64,000 bases of DNA from Prevotella sp. (GTDB taxonomy: Bacteria; Bacteroidota; Bacteroidia; Bacteroidales; Bacteroidaceae): positions 1 to 64,000 of the forward strand of contig JAFTGH010000039.1 in NCBI GenBank assembly GCA_017458005.1, in the 5' to 3' direction. The notes beneath the pieces were generated by a model. That model made no database searches, was not told the origin of the DNA, and saw only the letters and a program-made list of their open reading frames with translations. The translations under genes and the position numbers were made by a program. Of the stretch, positions 42,846 through 53,004 are shown piece after piece. The stretch's first letter is position 1; the number at the start of each line of letters is the position of its first letter.

Positions 42846-43928
42846 TTATTGTTTTCCCTCTAATCGCTTGACATGGCATAACAACAACTTGCCATCACCA
42901 TCACGCAGGTGCATCCCACCACCCTGGCAATAACGGAAATAGCGGCAGTTCGCACAATCGTCTTTTCGCATCCATTCCCTATTCCGATAAGGGTGATAAC
43001 GCCGTTCCCATACCTCCATGAAGTCGTCTTCATAGATATTGCCCTGATGATAGTCGCTACGGATACTAGTACAAGCAGAGATAGAGCCATCGATCAACAC
43101 AGAGCCGATTGTCACACCAGCCTGACAGGTGTATAAATGGTCACGCACCTCCCCCTCATAATTACCTAAAAAGCCCTCACAGCCATAATCCAACTGTATT
43201 TGCCCCTCACGACGTGTTGCACGAATAAACTCAAAAACACCTTTAAACTCCTCGTTGGTGAGTCGCATCATCGGATCATTTGCCGCACGCCCGACAGGAA
43301 ACACTGTGAATATACGCCAACGACGTACGCCCTTCGCTATCAGATACTCTTTCAACTCCTGGAGTTTCGGATAGTTACGACGCGTCACACAAGTCACGAT
43401 GTCAAACATGACATGAGGCTGCCGTATCAACATAGATATTGCCTCATCAACACGTTGGAAACTATGTGTATTGCCTCGCATCCAGTTATGATCCTCTTCC
43501 AGTCCGTCAAGACTGATGGTTACGGAGTGCATTCCTGCCTTCAACAAACTCTGAAGCCGTTTCTCGGTCAAATAGAGTCCGTTGGTCACCATCCCCCAAG
43601 GGAAACCCTTTTGATAGATGGCAGCACAGCATTCCTCCAAATCCTCACGCATCAGTGGCTCACCACCAGAGACTACCACGAACACTCCATGCGGGTCTGT
43701 TTTCCGAGCCACACTATCAAGTACGTGCAGGAAATCCTCTTTCGGCATGTCAAGTCGTCCTGACTGCGTCTTACAATCACTGCCACAGTGACGGCAATGT
43801 AAGTTACAACGAAGGGTACACTCCCAGAACAATTGTTGCAAGGGATGATCTTGCAACATGTTCTGTTCGCGTCTACGCCAAAGTTCCAAGGCGATTTTCT
43901 TTTTTAATGATAAGGGTGTCGCCTCCAT
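42846..43928 (-). CDS. Radical SAM/SPASM enzyme of the rSAM/lipoprotein system
   Basis: 360 residues from the ATG at 43928 (an earlier in-frame start at 43961 would overlap the lipoprotein gene). It has the cluster motif CNLHCRHC (Cys41, Cys45, Cys48), GGEPLMRED as the SAM motif and a C-terminal SPASM Cys set (CQAGVTIGSV, CTSIRS, CANCRYFRYC). The N-terminus PLQQLFWECTLRCN fits TIGR04133, the radical SAM partner of a small lipoprotein encoded beside it in Bacteroidetes. Such enzymes modify a peptide partner, so the neighbouring lipoprotein is the likely substrate. Function of the system is unknown. Confidence 0.85.
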   Translation of the reverse strand: MEATPLSLKKKIALELWRRREQNMLQDHPLQQLFWECTLRCNLHCRHCGSDCKTQSGRLDMPKEDFLHVLDSVARKTDPHGVFVVVSGGEPLMREDLEECCAAIYQKGFPWGMVTNGLYLTEKRLQSLLKAGMHSVTISLDGLEEDHNWMRGNTHSFQRVDEAISMLIRQPHVMFDIVTCVTRRNYPKLQELKEYLIAKGVRRWRIFTVFPVGRAANDPMMRLTNEEFKGVFEFIRATRREGQIQLDYGCEGFLGNYEGEVRDHLYTCQAGVTIGSVLIDGSISACTSIRSDYHQGNIYEDDFMEVWERRYHPYRNREWMRKDDCANCRYFRYCQGGGMHLRDGDGKLLLCHVKRLEGKQ

Positions 43929-43938
43929 CCTTACAAAG

Positions 43939-44178
43939 TCATTCTGCTTCTGGCTGCTCATCTGTAACTGCCACATCTTCTGCCGATGCGTTATCCACAG
44001 ACATCACAACACTATCACCAATCATCACTACCGTAGAGTCTTCATCTTCTACGACCTGATAATTTCTAGGTGCAGGACCATAACATGCCATGAAGATAAG
44101 TGAAGTAGAGCCGATACCTAACCATGTAAGCAACTGCATCACCACCCTATTCTCCATGATTTTCCATCTTTTTCTCAT
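43939..44178 (-). CDS. Small lipoprotein, likely substrate of the radical SAM enzyme
   Basis: 79 residues. A basic N-terminus and hydrophobic segment end at the lipobox IFMAC (Cys32), followed by YGPAPRNY and an acidic tail (VVEDEDSTVVMIGD, TDEQPEAE). The MACYG start and the place directly before the SPASM enzyme fit TIGR04134, the lipoprotein of the rSAM/lipoprotein system. A Met at 44157 is an alternative start. It follows the GH31 gene by 42 bp and has no promoter of its own that I can see. Confidence 0.8.
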   Translation of the reverse strand: MRKRWKIMENRVVMQLLTWLGIGSTSLIFMACYGPAPRNYQVVEDEDSTVVMIGDSVVMSVDNASAEDVAVTDEQPEAE

Positions 44179-44220
44179 AACGATGAATATTAATGTTATT
44201 AATAAATGGTTTACGAGGTA

Positions 44221-47208
44221 TTACAATTTCACACTGATCTCCTTACCTGTATACTGTACAAGTCTTCCCTCTGGGTTTTCAAGATTGAGAGGTTTGGCAG
44301 CGTCCTTGCCAACAAGGACGACATTAAAGCGACGCTGTTTCAACATACCATTGAACGAGCCTTTACGAGCACCCAGTTTCACGGTCTTTGTCGCATCATC
44401 GTAAGTAATGTCTATGGTAGCATACTTACCCTTCTCGTAGTTATAGTTCACTCCTTCGTCCTCATACAACTGGAACGAGCCATTCTGCCCTGCATAGACA
44501 TAAAGATTAATAAGTTCAGCAGGTTTCTCATCACACCATTCCATCTCTGGGCCGAAAGGAATGATAGCACCCTCACGGACATAAACAGGAATACACTCAT
44601 AAGGAGCATCAACTACCAAGGTCTGTCCTCCATCAATATGCTGACCCGTATAGAGATCGTACCAGCCACACTGTTCAGGGAAGTAAACGCTACGGTTGCG
44701 AGCCTTATAATAGCCAACAGGACAAGCCATCAAGGCTGGACCGAACATCCATTGGTTACCGATATTCTCCACCTTCTTGTCACCATTAAAGTCCATCACG
44801 AGGGCGCGCATCAAGGTATAGTCCTTGAAATGAGCCCAACCTGCAAGACTGTACATGTAAGGCATCAGGCGATAGCGCAGTTTGTCATAATAGACAAACG
44901 ACTTATAGCAAGGATGGTCTTCCGGGGCAATGTTCCATATCTCACGAGTAGGCCACTGACCATGACTGCGGAACAAGGGGATAAAGGCACCAAACTGGTT
45001 CCAACGAGTCTGCAACTCACGCCATTCCTTTAAATCCTCATTCTCAACACCTGTATTGTTATAGAAATTCTGGGCTGCCACATAACGGTTCTCCACACAG
45101 AAGCCGCCCTGATCCATACCCCAGAAAGGAATACCAGACATCGAATAGTTCAGACCTGCCGTCATCTGGGCACGCATGTCCTCCCAACGGGTACCGATAT
45201 CACCACTCCATGTGGCAGTAGAGAAACGCTGCTCTCCCGCAAAGCCACTACGGGTCAACAGGAAGACGCGGGGCTCGTTGTCCTTACCTTTGTACACACT
45301 ACGCTGTCCGTTATAGATAGCATCAGCATTAACAGTAGAGTAAGCATTGAAATACTCGGTAGATGTACCCAGTGCTGTCGGTCCGCTAAGCGCCTTACGA
45401 TACCACATCGGGGTACAGTCACGCACATTTGGCTCCGAGGCATCCATCCACCAGGCATCCACACCAGCGATACCATCGTGGTTATATTTCGAATAAAGGT
45501 TCTCGTCCATCTGGCGCCAGAACATCTTACGGGCACCAGCATCATACGCATCATAGAAAGAGCCAAGGAAACCTAACCAGTCATGGATATCGTCCTTGAT
45601 AGCCTGATGGTACATCCATCCATTCTTGTCGAGTTCCTTGTAATTGCCTACCGTATCGTAGAACTTCGGCCATACGGAAATCATGAAACGACCGTGCATG
45701 GCATGCACGCTGTCAAGCATCGCCTGAGGATTGGGGTAGCGAGACGACTCAAAGGTATGGTCTCCCCATGAGTCAAGTTTCCAATAGTTCCAGTCCTGTA
45801 CGATATTATCGATGGGAATATGACGCTTACGGAACTCAGCGAGGTTGGTCTCGATATCCTCAGAACTCTGATAACGCTCACGGCTCTGCCAAAAGCCAAG
45901 CACCCATTTCGGATAAAGGGAAGCCTTACCCGTCAGCGTACGATAACCACTGATGACCTCATCGAAGTTCTGTCCAGCGATAAAGTAATAATCCATGTCA
46001 CGAGCCATCTCACTCCAGATACTCAACTGACCACGCTCTTCCTCGCTGCGGGGCTCTGACACACGGAGACCGCAGTAAGCCTCTCCTCCATCGGGTTGCC
46101 ACTCAATGCGCAACTGGTTTTTCACACCTTTACGTACATTTGCCGTAAACTTATAGGTATTGGGGTTCCATGCCGTACGCCAACGCTCTGGCACCACCTC
46201 TTTACCATCGATATACACCTTTACATAACCAGAATAATAGAGGATAAACTGATACTCTGCAGACTTACCTGTGCATTTACCGCAGCACTCAGGCTCAATG
46301 AAGCCCTCATATATCACATTGGCACCTTGCAAATTGATACCCTGAGGAAAATTCTTAATACCACCATTATCTGTCTTCACGGCAATCTCTGAGGTAGCGG
46401 GGAAGCCATACTCATAATAAATGGAGTCCTCATCACGCACCAGTCTCTTCCCATCTTTATCTACATAAGTACCTGTCAGATGTCCTTCCTTGCCCTGTTT
46501 GTCATAGAGTTTGAAGGCACGATTCAACTGGAGATAGTCATTAGAATTACCAAAACGACAATAACTATAACTATCCCACAGGATACCATAGTTCTTATTA
46601 GACAGGACAAACGGGATGCTGACCTTAGTATTATACTGGAACAGGTCCTCGTTCTTACCCTTCATATTGAACTCCTCAGACTGATGCTGGCCAAGTCCAT
46701 AGAACGACTCGTCGGCGGGAGAGTCGAACTTCATCTGCCACTGAATGCCATGTTTCATAGCCTCTGTCAGTGGAGCGCCACCTTTCAAACCATACTCACG
46801 CTCTGGAACGGTGAAGTTCTTAAATTGCTTACCATCCTTAGCCTCCTGCAGCAGTTGCTTACCATTACCATCATAGAAAATGACAGCACCAGTTTTCTTA
46901 TCAACACGTGCCTCTACGTTTTGTGCCTTCACACTGACAACATCACCATCCGCTACGGTGAACTTAGGTTGTGCTTTCTGTTCCACGATCATCAGACTTT
47001 TTTTCTGAGGAAGGGTCTCTTCTGATGTTGCCTGAACACGGATAATGTTGTTGTTAACCACTTGCAGGCGCACTACTTTAGCACCTCCTGCCTTAGCCTC
47101 TTTCACAGGGATGGTCACAAAGTTTCCGCTAACCGTATAATCGGCTGCCCACATTGTGGTAGCCATAACAGCCAACAGACTCGTCACCAACGTTCTTAAT
47201 TTCTTCAT
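44221..47208 (-). CDS. Glycoside hydrolase family 31, probable alpha-xylosidase, with PA14 insert
   Basis: 995 residues. A signal peptide (ending MWA) precedes an N-terminal beta-sandwich. A PA14-like insert (about 310-400) sits before the catalytic barrel, as in characterised alpha-xylosidases. The nucleophile is Asp589 in WWMDASEPN and the acid/base is Asp670 in WSGDIGTRW. It should remove non-reducing alpha-1,6-xylose from xyloglucan oligosaccharides; alpha-glucosidase activity is the alternative. It follows sensor 1 by 22 bp. Confidence 0.9.
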   Translation of the reverse strand: MKKLRTLVTSLLAVMATTMWAADYTVSGNFVTIPVKEAKAGGAKVVRLQVVNNNIIRVQATSEETLPQKKSLMIVEQKAQPKFTVADGDVVSVKAQNVEARVDKKTGAVIFYDGNGKQLLQEAKDGKQFKNFTVPEREYGLKGGAPLTEAMKHGIQWQMKFDSPADESFYGLGQHQSEEFNMKGKNEDLFQYNTKVSIPFVLSNKNYGILWDSYSYCRFGNSNDYLQLNRAFKLYDKQGKEGHLTGTYVDKDGKRLVRDEDSIYYEYGFPATSEIAVKTDNGGIKNFPQGINLQGANVIYEGFIEPECCGKCTGKSAEYQFILYYSGYVKVYIDGKEVVPERWRTAWNPNTYKFTANVRKGVKNQLRIEWQPDGGEAYCGLRVSEPRSEEERGQLSIWSEMARDMDYYFIAGQNFDEVISGYRTLTGKASLYPKWVLGFWQSRERYQSSEDIETNLAEFRKRHIPIDNIVQDWNYWKLDSWGDHTFESSRYPNPQAMLDSVHAMHGRFMISVWPKFYDTVGNYKELDKNGWMYHQAIKDDIHDWLGFLGSFYDAYDAGARKMFWRQMDENLYSKYNHDGIAGVDAWWMDASEPNVRDCTPMWYRKALSGPTALGTSTEYFNAYSTVNADAIYNGQRSVYKGKDNEPRVFLLTRSGFAGEQRFSTATWSGDIGTRWEDMRAQMTAGLNYSMSGIPFWGMDQGGFCVENRYVAAQNFYNNTGVENEDLKEWRELQTRWNQFGAFIPLFRSHGQWPTREIWNIAPEDHPCYKSFVYYDKLRYRLMPYMYSLAGWAHFKDYTLMRALVMDFNGDKKVENIGNQWMFGPALMACPVGYYKARNRSVYFPEQCGWYDLYTGQHIDGGQTLVVDAPYECIPVYVREGAIIPFGPEMEWCDEKPAELINLYVYAGQNGSFQLYEDEGVNYNYEKGKYATIDITYDDATKTVKLGARKGSFNGMLKQRRFNVVLVGKDAAKPLNLENPEGRLVQYTGKEISVKL

Positions 47209-47230
47209 GTTTTATTTATAATTATATGTA

Positions 47231-50200
47231 CTAGTCTTCTATTATCTCCGCTTCTTCTATCACCTCTCCAACAGGTAATGTGACTACGATGATAGTACCG
47301 CCACCAGGATTATCCTCGATACGGACCTCACCCTCATGGGCATCCACGATTGCCTTGACCTTATCAAGATCAGAGCCGTCACCATTGACAATAGGATCGA
47401 AAGCATGCTCCTTGAACTCATCTTTGATACCAATACCGTTATCGGCAATCTGTATCTGAGCGTGATGGTCTTTCGTCAATGCCACACCCACACTGATCTG
47501 ACAGCCATGAGGAGCGAAGATAGCAGCATTTCTAAACGTGATACGGTATATCTCTGCGATTTGCTCACGATCGAACTCCATCTCCAACTCATTGACAGAC
47601 GACAGGAAATTTACCTTCACCTTGACATCAGGAACAGGTGTCTCATACTCTTTACAGTAGTTTCGGGTAAATGCCACAAGGTCGGAATTCTGTTTATGCA
47701 ATACCAGTTCCTGCTGCTGGCTCATCTCCGGCACTTTCTCCTCCGCATGCTCATGAACCAACTGCATTCGCATCTCGTTCATCCACTGTTTCTTCTCCAA
47801 TTCACGACGCACAGTCTCTGCCTGCATACGTTTCTCTTGATGCTTCATATACCACTTCCGCCAGAACAAAGCAGCAATAGCGATAATGATCATATAGAGC
47901 AAAACCATCCAACGGGTACGCCACAGAGGCGGACGGATGGTAATCTCTATATTACCCTCTTGGTCGCCAAAGGTGCCATCGTCATTGAGCACACGGACAC
48001 AGAGGACATAATATCCTGGACGAAGACTCATATAGGTAATGTTAGGATTCGACTCTTCGGTCTTGATCCAGTCATCACTATAGCCTGCCATCTTATACAC
48101 GAAACGGGAATGGTTATGAACCTCTCCACTATTACTTGCCAACTGGATGGTAAACTGGTCATCAAAGCGGAGATTGAGTTCACGGCAGGCATCCAATGCC
48201 TCATCGAGGATAACACGACCATCAACCTCCTCACCGACAGAAATCTCACGACCGAATATCTTCAATCCGCTGAAGACAGGACGCTCCTTAAACCTTCCCT
48301 TACCCATCTTACGGGGATTGATAATGTCCAGTCCTCCCTGTCCTCCAGTCAACACCTTGCCATCAGGGGTGTAACAGATGGAACGTTGGTTGTAAGGTCC
48401 GTTCTGCAAGCCGTCACGCTGGTTGAAACTACGTACCAAGAAATTCCATTTTCCACCCCATTGTTTCTCTGGCACGATATTAGACACCCCATGGTCGGTG
48501 ACAACCCACAGGGTATGGCGGTCGTCCTCCACGATACCATTTACCGTTGAGCCTAACAGTCCCGATCGCATGTCAACCAGATAGACCTTATTATTCTTCT
48601 GGTCCCAGATGGTAGCACCAGAGGATGAGCCCTGCCATGCCAGTCCACGGCTGTCCTGCATAGCACAAATAGAAGCATCCGTAATACCGACATTATCTTT
48701 ATTGTCTGTAATATTATGGTTGATTACTTTTCTCGTCTTGGGGTTAATAATGGAGTAGAAGATAGAGTGAGACACCATCATCCATCCCTTCTGTGTCTTC
48801 GTAATCGTAGAGACATAGTCACTGGGAATGATAGAGTTCTTGGTGGATATCGGCTCATCCATCCTACCTGTACGAGGGTCAATGCGCTGGACACCACCGC
48901 CCAACGTTCCTATCCAAATATATCCCCACTGATCCTCATAAATAGTCCATACATTATCGTTGCAGAGTTCGTTTGGTTTACCCGTTGCCCGATAGTTCGT
49001 CACTTGTCCGTTCTTGATATGAATAAGTCCTCCCTCATAGGTTCCGAACCACACAGAGCCATCACGGGCAGCAAGAGAGCCTACCATCGTATTTGAGCCA
49101 ATACCATGACTTGCCTTGTCATAGACGATTTTCTCCTCCGTCTTAGGATCCAAACGAATAATACCAGCATCATTTGTACCCAGCCAATAATATCCTTCCT
49201 TATCCACACAGATGGTATTGATATTACCTATTTCCAAATTGCGGAAATTGGAACTACTCTCCGCATAATAACTGATACCATTCATATAGGTTCCTAGCCA
49301 CATACGTCCTAACTGGTCAGGATAGATTAAACGGATGGTATTATCACAGATGGTAGACTCGTCGCGCTTGTCATTCAAGAACTGGCGCAACTCTCTCGTC
49401 TTCATGTCAACCACAATCAGTCCGTGATGGTCCGTGGCAAGCCACATCCGTCGCTTATTATCTGTCTTAACATCCCATACGCTGACCACTTCGGAGACAT
49501 CGCTAAACCCTAATGAGAGGAGATAGTCTTGCATGGAGTGATACCAACGGGGTTTTCCGTTTATCTTCACAAAAACATTCTGCGTACTGATAAGAAAGAG
49601 GTTACCATATCTGTCAACCTTCAGTTTACAGTCTTGGCTGTTGACAAGTCCTTGCTTGCGCAGATAGTCGCTCTTCCAACTAATCCAGTCCTTCTCACGG
49701 TTAAAGCAAAATATCTCACCATTGTAGGATGTCACCATCAGGCTTTTCCCAAACTCCGCAAAACCACTGACTCCAAAGTCATTATTGAACTGCTGTGAAC
49801 CATAGCCGAATGGATATACTTTCTTCTTTCCCGTACGAGGATTGATATGCCAGAATCCGTCTTCATAGGTTTTGACCCAAAAATCCTTGTGGGAATCTAT
49901 ATAAAGGCGCTCTATGCCACCTTTCATCCCTAGTTTGCGCAGGAAGTCTTCTGGGTGACGGTCAAACTTCTCCGTCACAGGATCGAAAATGGTATAACTC
50001 ATACTCTGACGAAGCCATAACTTACCGTCGGATGCCTCATAGATCTCATCGACATAGTTATTGCGCATCGTTGTGGTGTCTTTCGCATAAGAATAGTATG
50101 TCTTGAAACGATAGCCGTCATAGCGGTTCAGACCATAGGGGGTTCCGAACCACATATATCCTTTGGAGTCACGGAAGATACACAATATCTGTGAATTACT

Positions 50201-50308
50201 CAATCCGTCACGGGTATCCAAACGACTGAATTTCAAATCGTCAATGGCAGCAAATGTCGGTATCGCCGTACAAGCAGCCAACCAGATGCACATAAACAAC
50301 TTTTTCAT
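47231..50308 (-). CDS. Reg_prop/Y_Y_Y sensor protein with degenerate histidine-kinase ATPase domain (sensor 1)
   Basis: 1025 residues. A signal peptide, then a periplasmic two-propeller region with many WFGT/WIGT repeats, a Y_Y_Y domain, and one membrane helix (about 785-805). The cytoplasmic part lacks the H-box of hybrid two-component systems. Its HATPase region keeps an N-box-like RITFRNAAIFAP and DNGIGI, but GSGLGL has become GDGSDLDKVK, so ATP binding is doubtful. There is no receiver or AraC domain. It ends in an acidic tail (EVIEEAEIIED) shared in form with sensor 2. The start is ATG 50308 after AAAAGGTGG. Probably senses a xylan/xyloglucan oligosaccharide but cannot signal in the usual way. 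Confidence 0.85.
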   Translation of the reverse strand: MKKLFMCIWLAACTAIPTFAAIDDLKFSRLDTRDGLSNSQILCIFRDSKGYMWFGTPYGLNRYDGYRFKTYYSYAKDTTTMRNNYVDEIYEASDGKLWLRQSMSYTIFDPVTEKFDRHPEDFLRKLGMKGGIERLYIDSHKDFWVKTYEDGFWHINPRTGKKKVYPFGYGSQQFNNDFGVSGFAEFGKSLMVTSYNGEIFCFNREKDWISWKSDYLRKQGLVNSQDCKLKVDRYGNLFLISTQNVFVKINGKPRWYHSMQDYLLSLGFSDVSEVVSVWDVKTDNKRRMWLATDHHGLIVVDMKTRELRQFLNDKRDESTICDNTIRLIYPDQLGRMWLGTYMNGISYYAESSSNFRNLEIGNINTICVDKEGYYWLGTNDAGIIRLDPKTEEKIVYDKASHGIGSNTMVGSLAARDGSVWFGTYEGGLIHIKNGQVTNYRATGKPNELCNDNVWTIYEDQWGYIWIGTLGGGVQRIDPRTGRMDEPISTKNSIIPSDYVSTITKTQKGWMMVSHSIFYSIINPKTRKVINHNITDNKDNVGITDASICAMQDSRGLAWQGSSSGATIWDQKNNKVYLVDMRSGLLGSTVNGIVEDDRHTLWVVTDHGVSNIVPEKQWGGKWNFLVRSFNQRDGLQNGPYNQRSICYTPDGKVLTGGQGGLDIINPRKMGKGRFKERPVFSGLKIFGREISVGEEVDGRVILDEALDACRELNLRFDDQFTIQLASNSGEVHNHSRFVYKMAGYSDDWIKTEESNPNITYMSLRPGYYVLCVRVLNDDGTFGDQEGNIEITIRPPLWRTRWMVLLYMIIIAIAALFWRKWYMKHQEKRMQAETVRRELEKKQWMNEMRMQLVHEHAEEKVPEMSQQQELVLHKQNSDLVAFTRNYCKEYETPVPDVKVKVNFLSSVNELEMEFDREQIAEIYRITFRNAAIFAPHGCQISVGVALTKDHHAQIQIADNGIGIKDEFKEHAFDPIVNGDGSDLDKVKAIVDAHEGEVRIEDNPGGGTIIVVTLPVGEVIEEAEIIED

Positions 50309-50328
50309 ATCCACCTTTTCGTTTTTAG

Positions 50329-52920
50329 TTATTCATCATCATCCATCAAAATGGCCTCCTCTATCTCCTCATCAGGTATTAGAGAGTCGTCCTTAACCTC
50401 CTCCTTTTCTGTGGCGGTCGACGAAGGCTTATCTTGCTGTTGTCTCTTCTCGTAGTATTTCCATCCGTACCAGAGGGCAACAGCAATCAACAACATCCAT
50501 AGCAGCATTGCCCACCATGTCTTATACCATGCTTTCTGAATCGTAATACGCAACTGGCTCTCTGTCTCACCCATCGTTCCGTCATCTCTCAGCATCCTCA
50601 CGCAAAGCGTATAACTACCTGCCGGCAGTCCCATATAGGTGATGTCAGCATTAGAGGCTGTCGTCTTAATCCACTTATCGTTAAAGCCCTTCAGACGATA
50701 GATAAAACGGGTATGGTTCTTGGCACCGCCATTGTCTGAGCCCATCTGAATCGTAAACTGGTTCTCACTTGCCTTTAAGGTGATAGCGCGTTCGATATCC
50801 AAGGCTTCCTTCAGAATCACACGACCATTGTACTCCACGCCAGTCTCCACCTCCTCATTGAAGAGTACAAGACCACTGAAAACGGGTTTCTCGTTATTCC
50901 CGCTCTCATCCAGTCGGCGAGTATTAATGATGTCCAGTCCATCTTGCCCGCCCACCAACAGGAAGCCTGTACGGGTAAAACAGATAGCACGCTGGTTGAA
51001 GGGACCAGGCTGTAAGCCATCACGGTCATTATAACTACGGACGGCAAAAGTCCAACGACCGTCCTCCTCATCCTTCTGGGCTATCACATCCGAGATACCA
51101 TGATCGGTAACCACCCACATGGTATGACGGTCGTCCTCTGCCAACGCCACTACATTCGAGCCATAGAAGCCAGACTTCATATCCAGCAACTGCATCTGTC
51201 CCGTCTTGCGGTCAAAGACACTCACACCTGAAGGGGATGCCTGCCACAACAAACCATGACTGTCCATAACAGCCTGTGTCGTTGCGGACGAGATCGTGTA
51301 AGTATTATCGTCATGAGGCTTGGCGAGGTTCAGCACTTTCATCGTCTTCGGGTTGATGATTGAGCAATATTCCGAGTTACCTGCTAATATCCAACCATTA
51401 GAAGCACGGGAGACGCTGTTAGTCCAGACAGTTTTAATCTTAGAGTTATCCTCTGTGAACGAGCGCTGACGCCCCGTACGCTTATCCATGCGGACGACAC
51501 CACCGCCAAGGACACCAATCCACATATTTCCCCAATAGTCCTCTGTTACACCCCAGATATTATTTGTCTTGAAAGCACTTCCTAGTGTCGTCACAGTATA
51601 ATTTGTCCACTGTCCGTTCTTGTATTTCAACAAGCCGCCCTCCCAGGTACCGAACCACAGACTGCCATCGCTGGCTGTATAGTTTGACACGATGACATCA
51701 CTAGCAGCACCTATGTCTTGTTTCCTGTAAGTCTCCAGCACCTCCAACGTGGCAGGGTCGACTTTCAAGATACCGCCACTATTCAGTCCCAGCCAGTAAT
51801 AGCCGTCCCTATCCTCGCAGATGCCATTGATATCTCCCAAAGCAAGACTATTGAAATTCGTCATAGCATCAGCACTCATGGCAGCACCATTCTTATAGGT
51901 TGCCACCCACATACGTCCCATTTGGTCTTGATAGAGATGCTTTGCCGTAATATCCGACAGCGAGGTCTCGTCACCCTTGACATTGGTAAACTGTCTCCAC
52001 TCCTTATTCTGGAAATCTAACAGCAGGATTCCCATATGGTCCGTTGCCACCCAGAGCAGTCCTTTCTGGTCATAGCGCACTTCCCATACCACAATATTCT
52101 CTGGAACGTTCGTAAAACCTTTGGCACGCATCAAGTCCGTCAGGTTGGTATACCAACGCTTCTCTGTCGGCACGTAGATATAGGTTCCCACAGAATGGGT
52201 AATCACCCAGATGATACCGTCTTTGTCTACATATACCCAATAGTCGTTGTAGGCATTCAGACTTTTCTTCACATAGTCCTCTTTCCACAAGACCCTTCCT
52301 TTCTCACCGTCTACACACATCAACTCGCCCAACATCGACACCAATAGCATACCCTCTTTTGTCTCCGCATAGGCTGACACACCAAACTCCTTAGAGAAGT
52401 CCTTGGGACCATAGCCGAAAGGAATCTTCTTGATATATTTACGATGAGGGTCGTAGTAAAAGAAACCATTATCGTAGGTCTTGATCCAAAAGTTCTTCTT
52501 TGAATCAATGTGCATACTCTCAACACCGCCCTTGATTCCTTGCTTTGCCAACCAGTGAGAGGGAGAGCGGTCGACTTTCTCCGTGACAGGATCATACACA
52601 GAATAGTTCATGCCATGGTCCAACCATAGTTTACCGTCGTATGCCTCCTGTATCTCGTCTACACGATTACTGCGCAACGTCGTCGTGTCACGCTCATAGG
52701 AATAGAATGTCTTAAAGCGGTATCCGTCATAACGGCACAAGCCAAACTGTGTGCCTAGCCAAATATGTCCGTGAGAGTCTCGTAAGATACTGTTTACTTG
52801 AGAGTTGGACAATCCGTTACGGGTGTCCAAGCGGCGAAACTTGACATCAGGTATTACTGCCATTGCTACGAATGGCACTACAAGCATTAATAAGGTTATA
52901 TAGACAGACTTTTTAGTCAT
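50329..52920 (-). CDS. Reg_prop/Y_Y_Y sensor protein without kinase domain (sensor 2)
   Basis: 863 residues, closely related to sensor 1 through the propellers and Y_Y_Y domain. After its one membrane helix (WWAMLLWMLLIAVALWYGW) only about 45 cytoplasmic residues remain: a Gln/Lys/Ser-rich linker and an acidic tail (PDEEIEEAILMDDDE). It has no kinase, receiver or DNA-binding part. Start at 52920, 28 nt after TATTTTTGC (52957-52949). It stands 20 bp before sensor 1 and presumably forms a complex with it. Confidence 0.85.
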   Translation of the reverse strand: MTKKSVYITLLMLVVPFVAMAVIPDVKFRRLDTRNGLSNSQVNSILRDSHGHIWLGTQFGLCRYDGYRFKTFYSYERDTTTLRSNRVDEIQEAYDGKLWLDHGMNYSVYDPVTEKVDRSPSHWLAKQGIKGGVESMHIDSKKNFWIKTYDNGFFYYDPHRKYIKKIPFGYGPKDFSKEFGVSAYAETKEGMLLVSMLGELMCVDGEKGRVLWKEDYVKKSLNAYNDYWVYVDKDGIIWVITHSVGTYIYVPTEKRWYTNLTDLMRAKGFTNVPENIVVWEVRYDQKGLLWVATDHMGILLLDFQNKEWRQFTNVKGDETSLSDITAKHLYQDQMGRMWVATYKNGAAMSADAMTNFNSLALGDINGICEDRDGYYWLGLNSGGILKVDPATLEVLETYRKQDIGAASDVIVSNYTASDGSLWFGTWEGGLLKYKNGQWTNYTVTTLGSAFKTNNIWGVTEDYWGNMWIGVLGGGVVRMDKRTGRQRSFTEDNSKIKTVWTNSVSRASNGWILAGNSEYCSIINPKTMKVLNLAKPHDDNTYTISSATTQAVMDSHGLLWQASPSGVSVFDRKTGQMQLLDMKSGFYGSNVVALAEDDRHTMWVVTDHGISDVIAQKDEEDGRWTFAVRSYNDRDGLQPGPFNQRAICFTRTGFLLVGGQDGLDIINTRRLDESGNNEKPVFSGLVLFNEEVETGVEYNGRVILKEALDIERAITLKASENQFTIQMGSDNGGAKNHTRFIYRLKGFNDKWIKTTASNADITYMGLPAGSYTLCVRMLRDDGTMGETESQLRITIQKAWYKTWWAMLLWMLLIAVALWYGWKYYEKRQQQDKPSSTATEKEEVKDDSLIPDEEIEEAILMDDDE

Positions 52921-52948
52921 TGGTAAGTGCGATTTTTTGTTAGTATCT

Positions 52949-52957
52949 GCAAAAATA
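52949..52957 (-). promoter_or_regulatory. -7 box of the sensor 2 gene
   Basis: TATTTTTGC reads at 52957-52949, giving the downstream part of the glycan locus its own promoter. The ATG at 52920 is chosen over the longer frame to 52980, which would cross this box. Confidence 0.55.
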
Positions 52958-53004
52958 CACTTTTTCTGCCATACTACCAAAAAAAACGCTGCTTTTTTCC
53001 AAAC

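Noticed and set aside
47336..48550. 404-codon open frame antisense to sensor 1
   Set aside because: Composition is typical of an antisense shadow and the opposite strand has clear Reg_prop and Y_Y_Y repeats.
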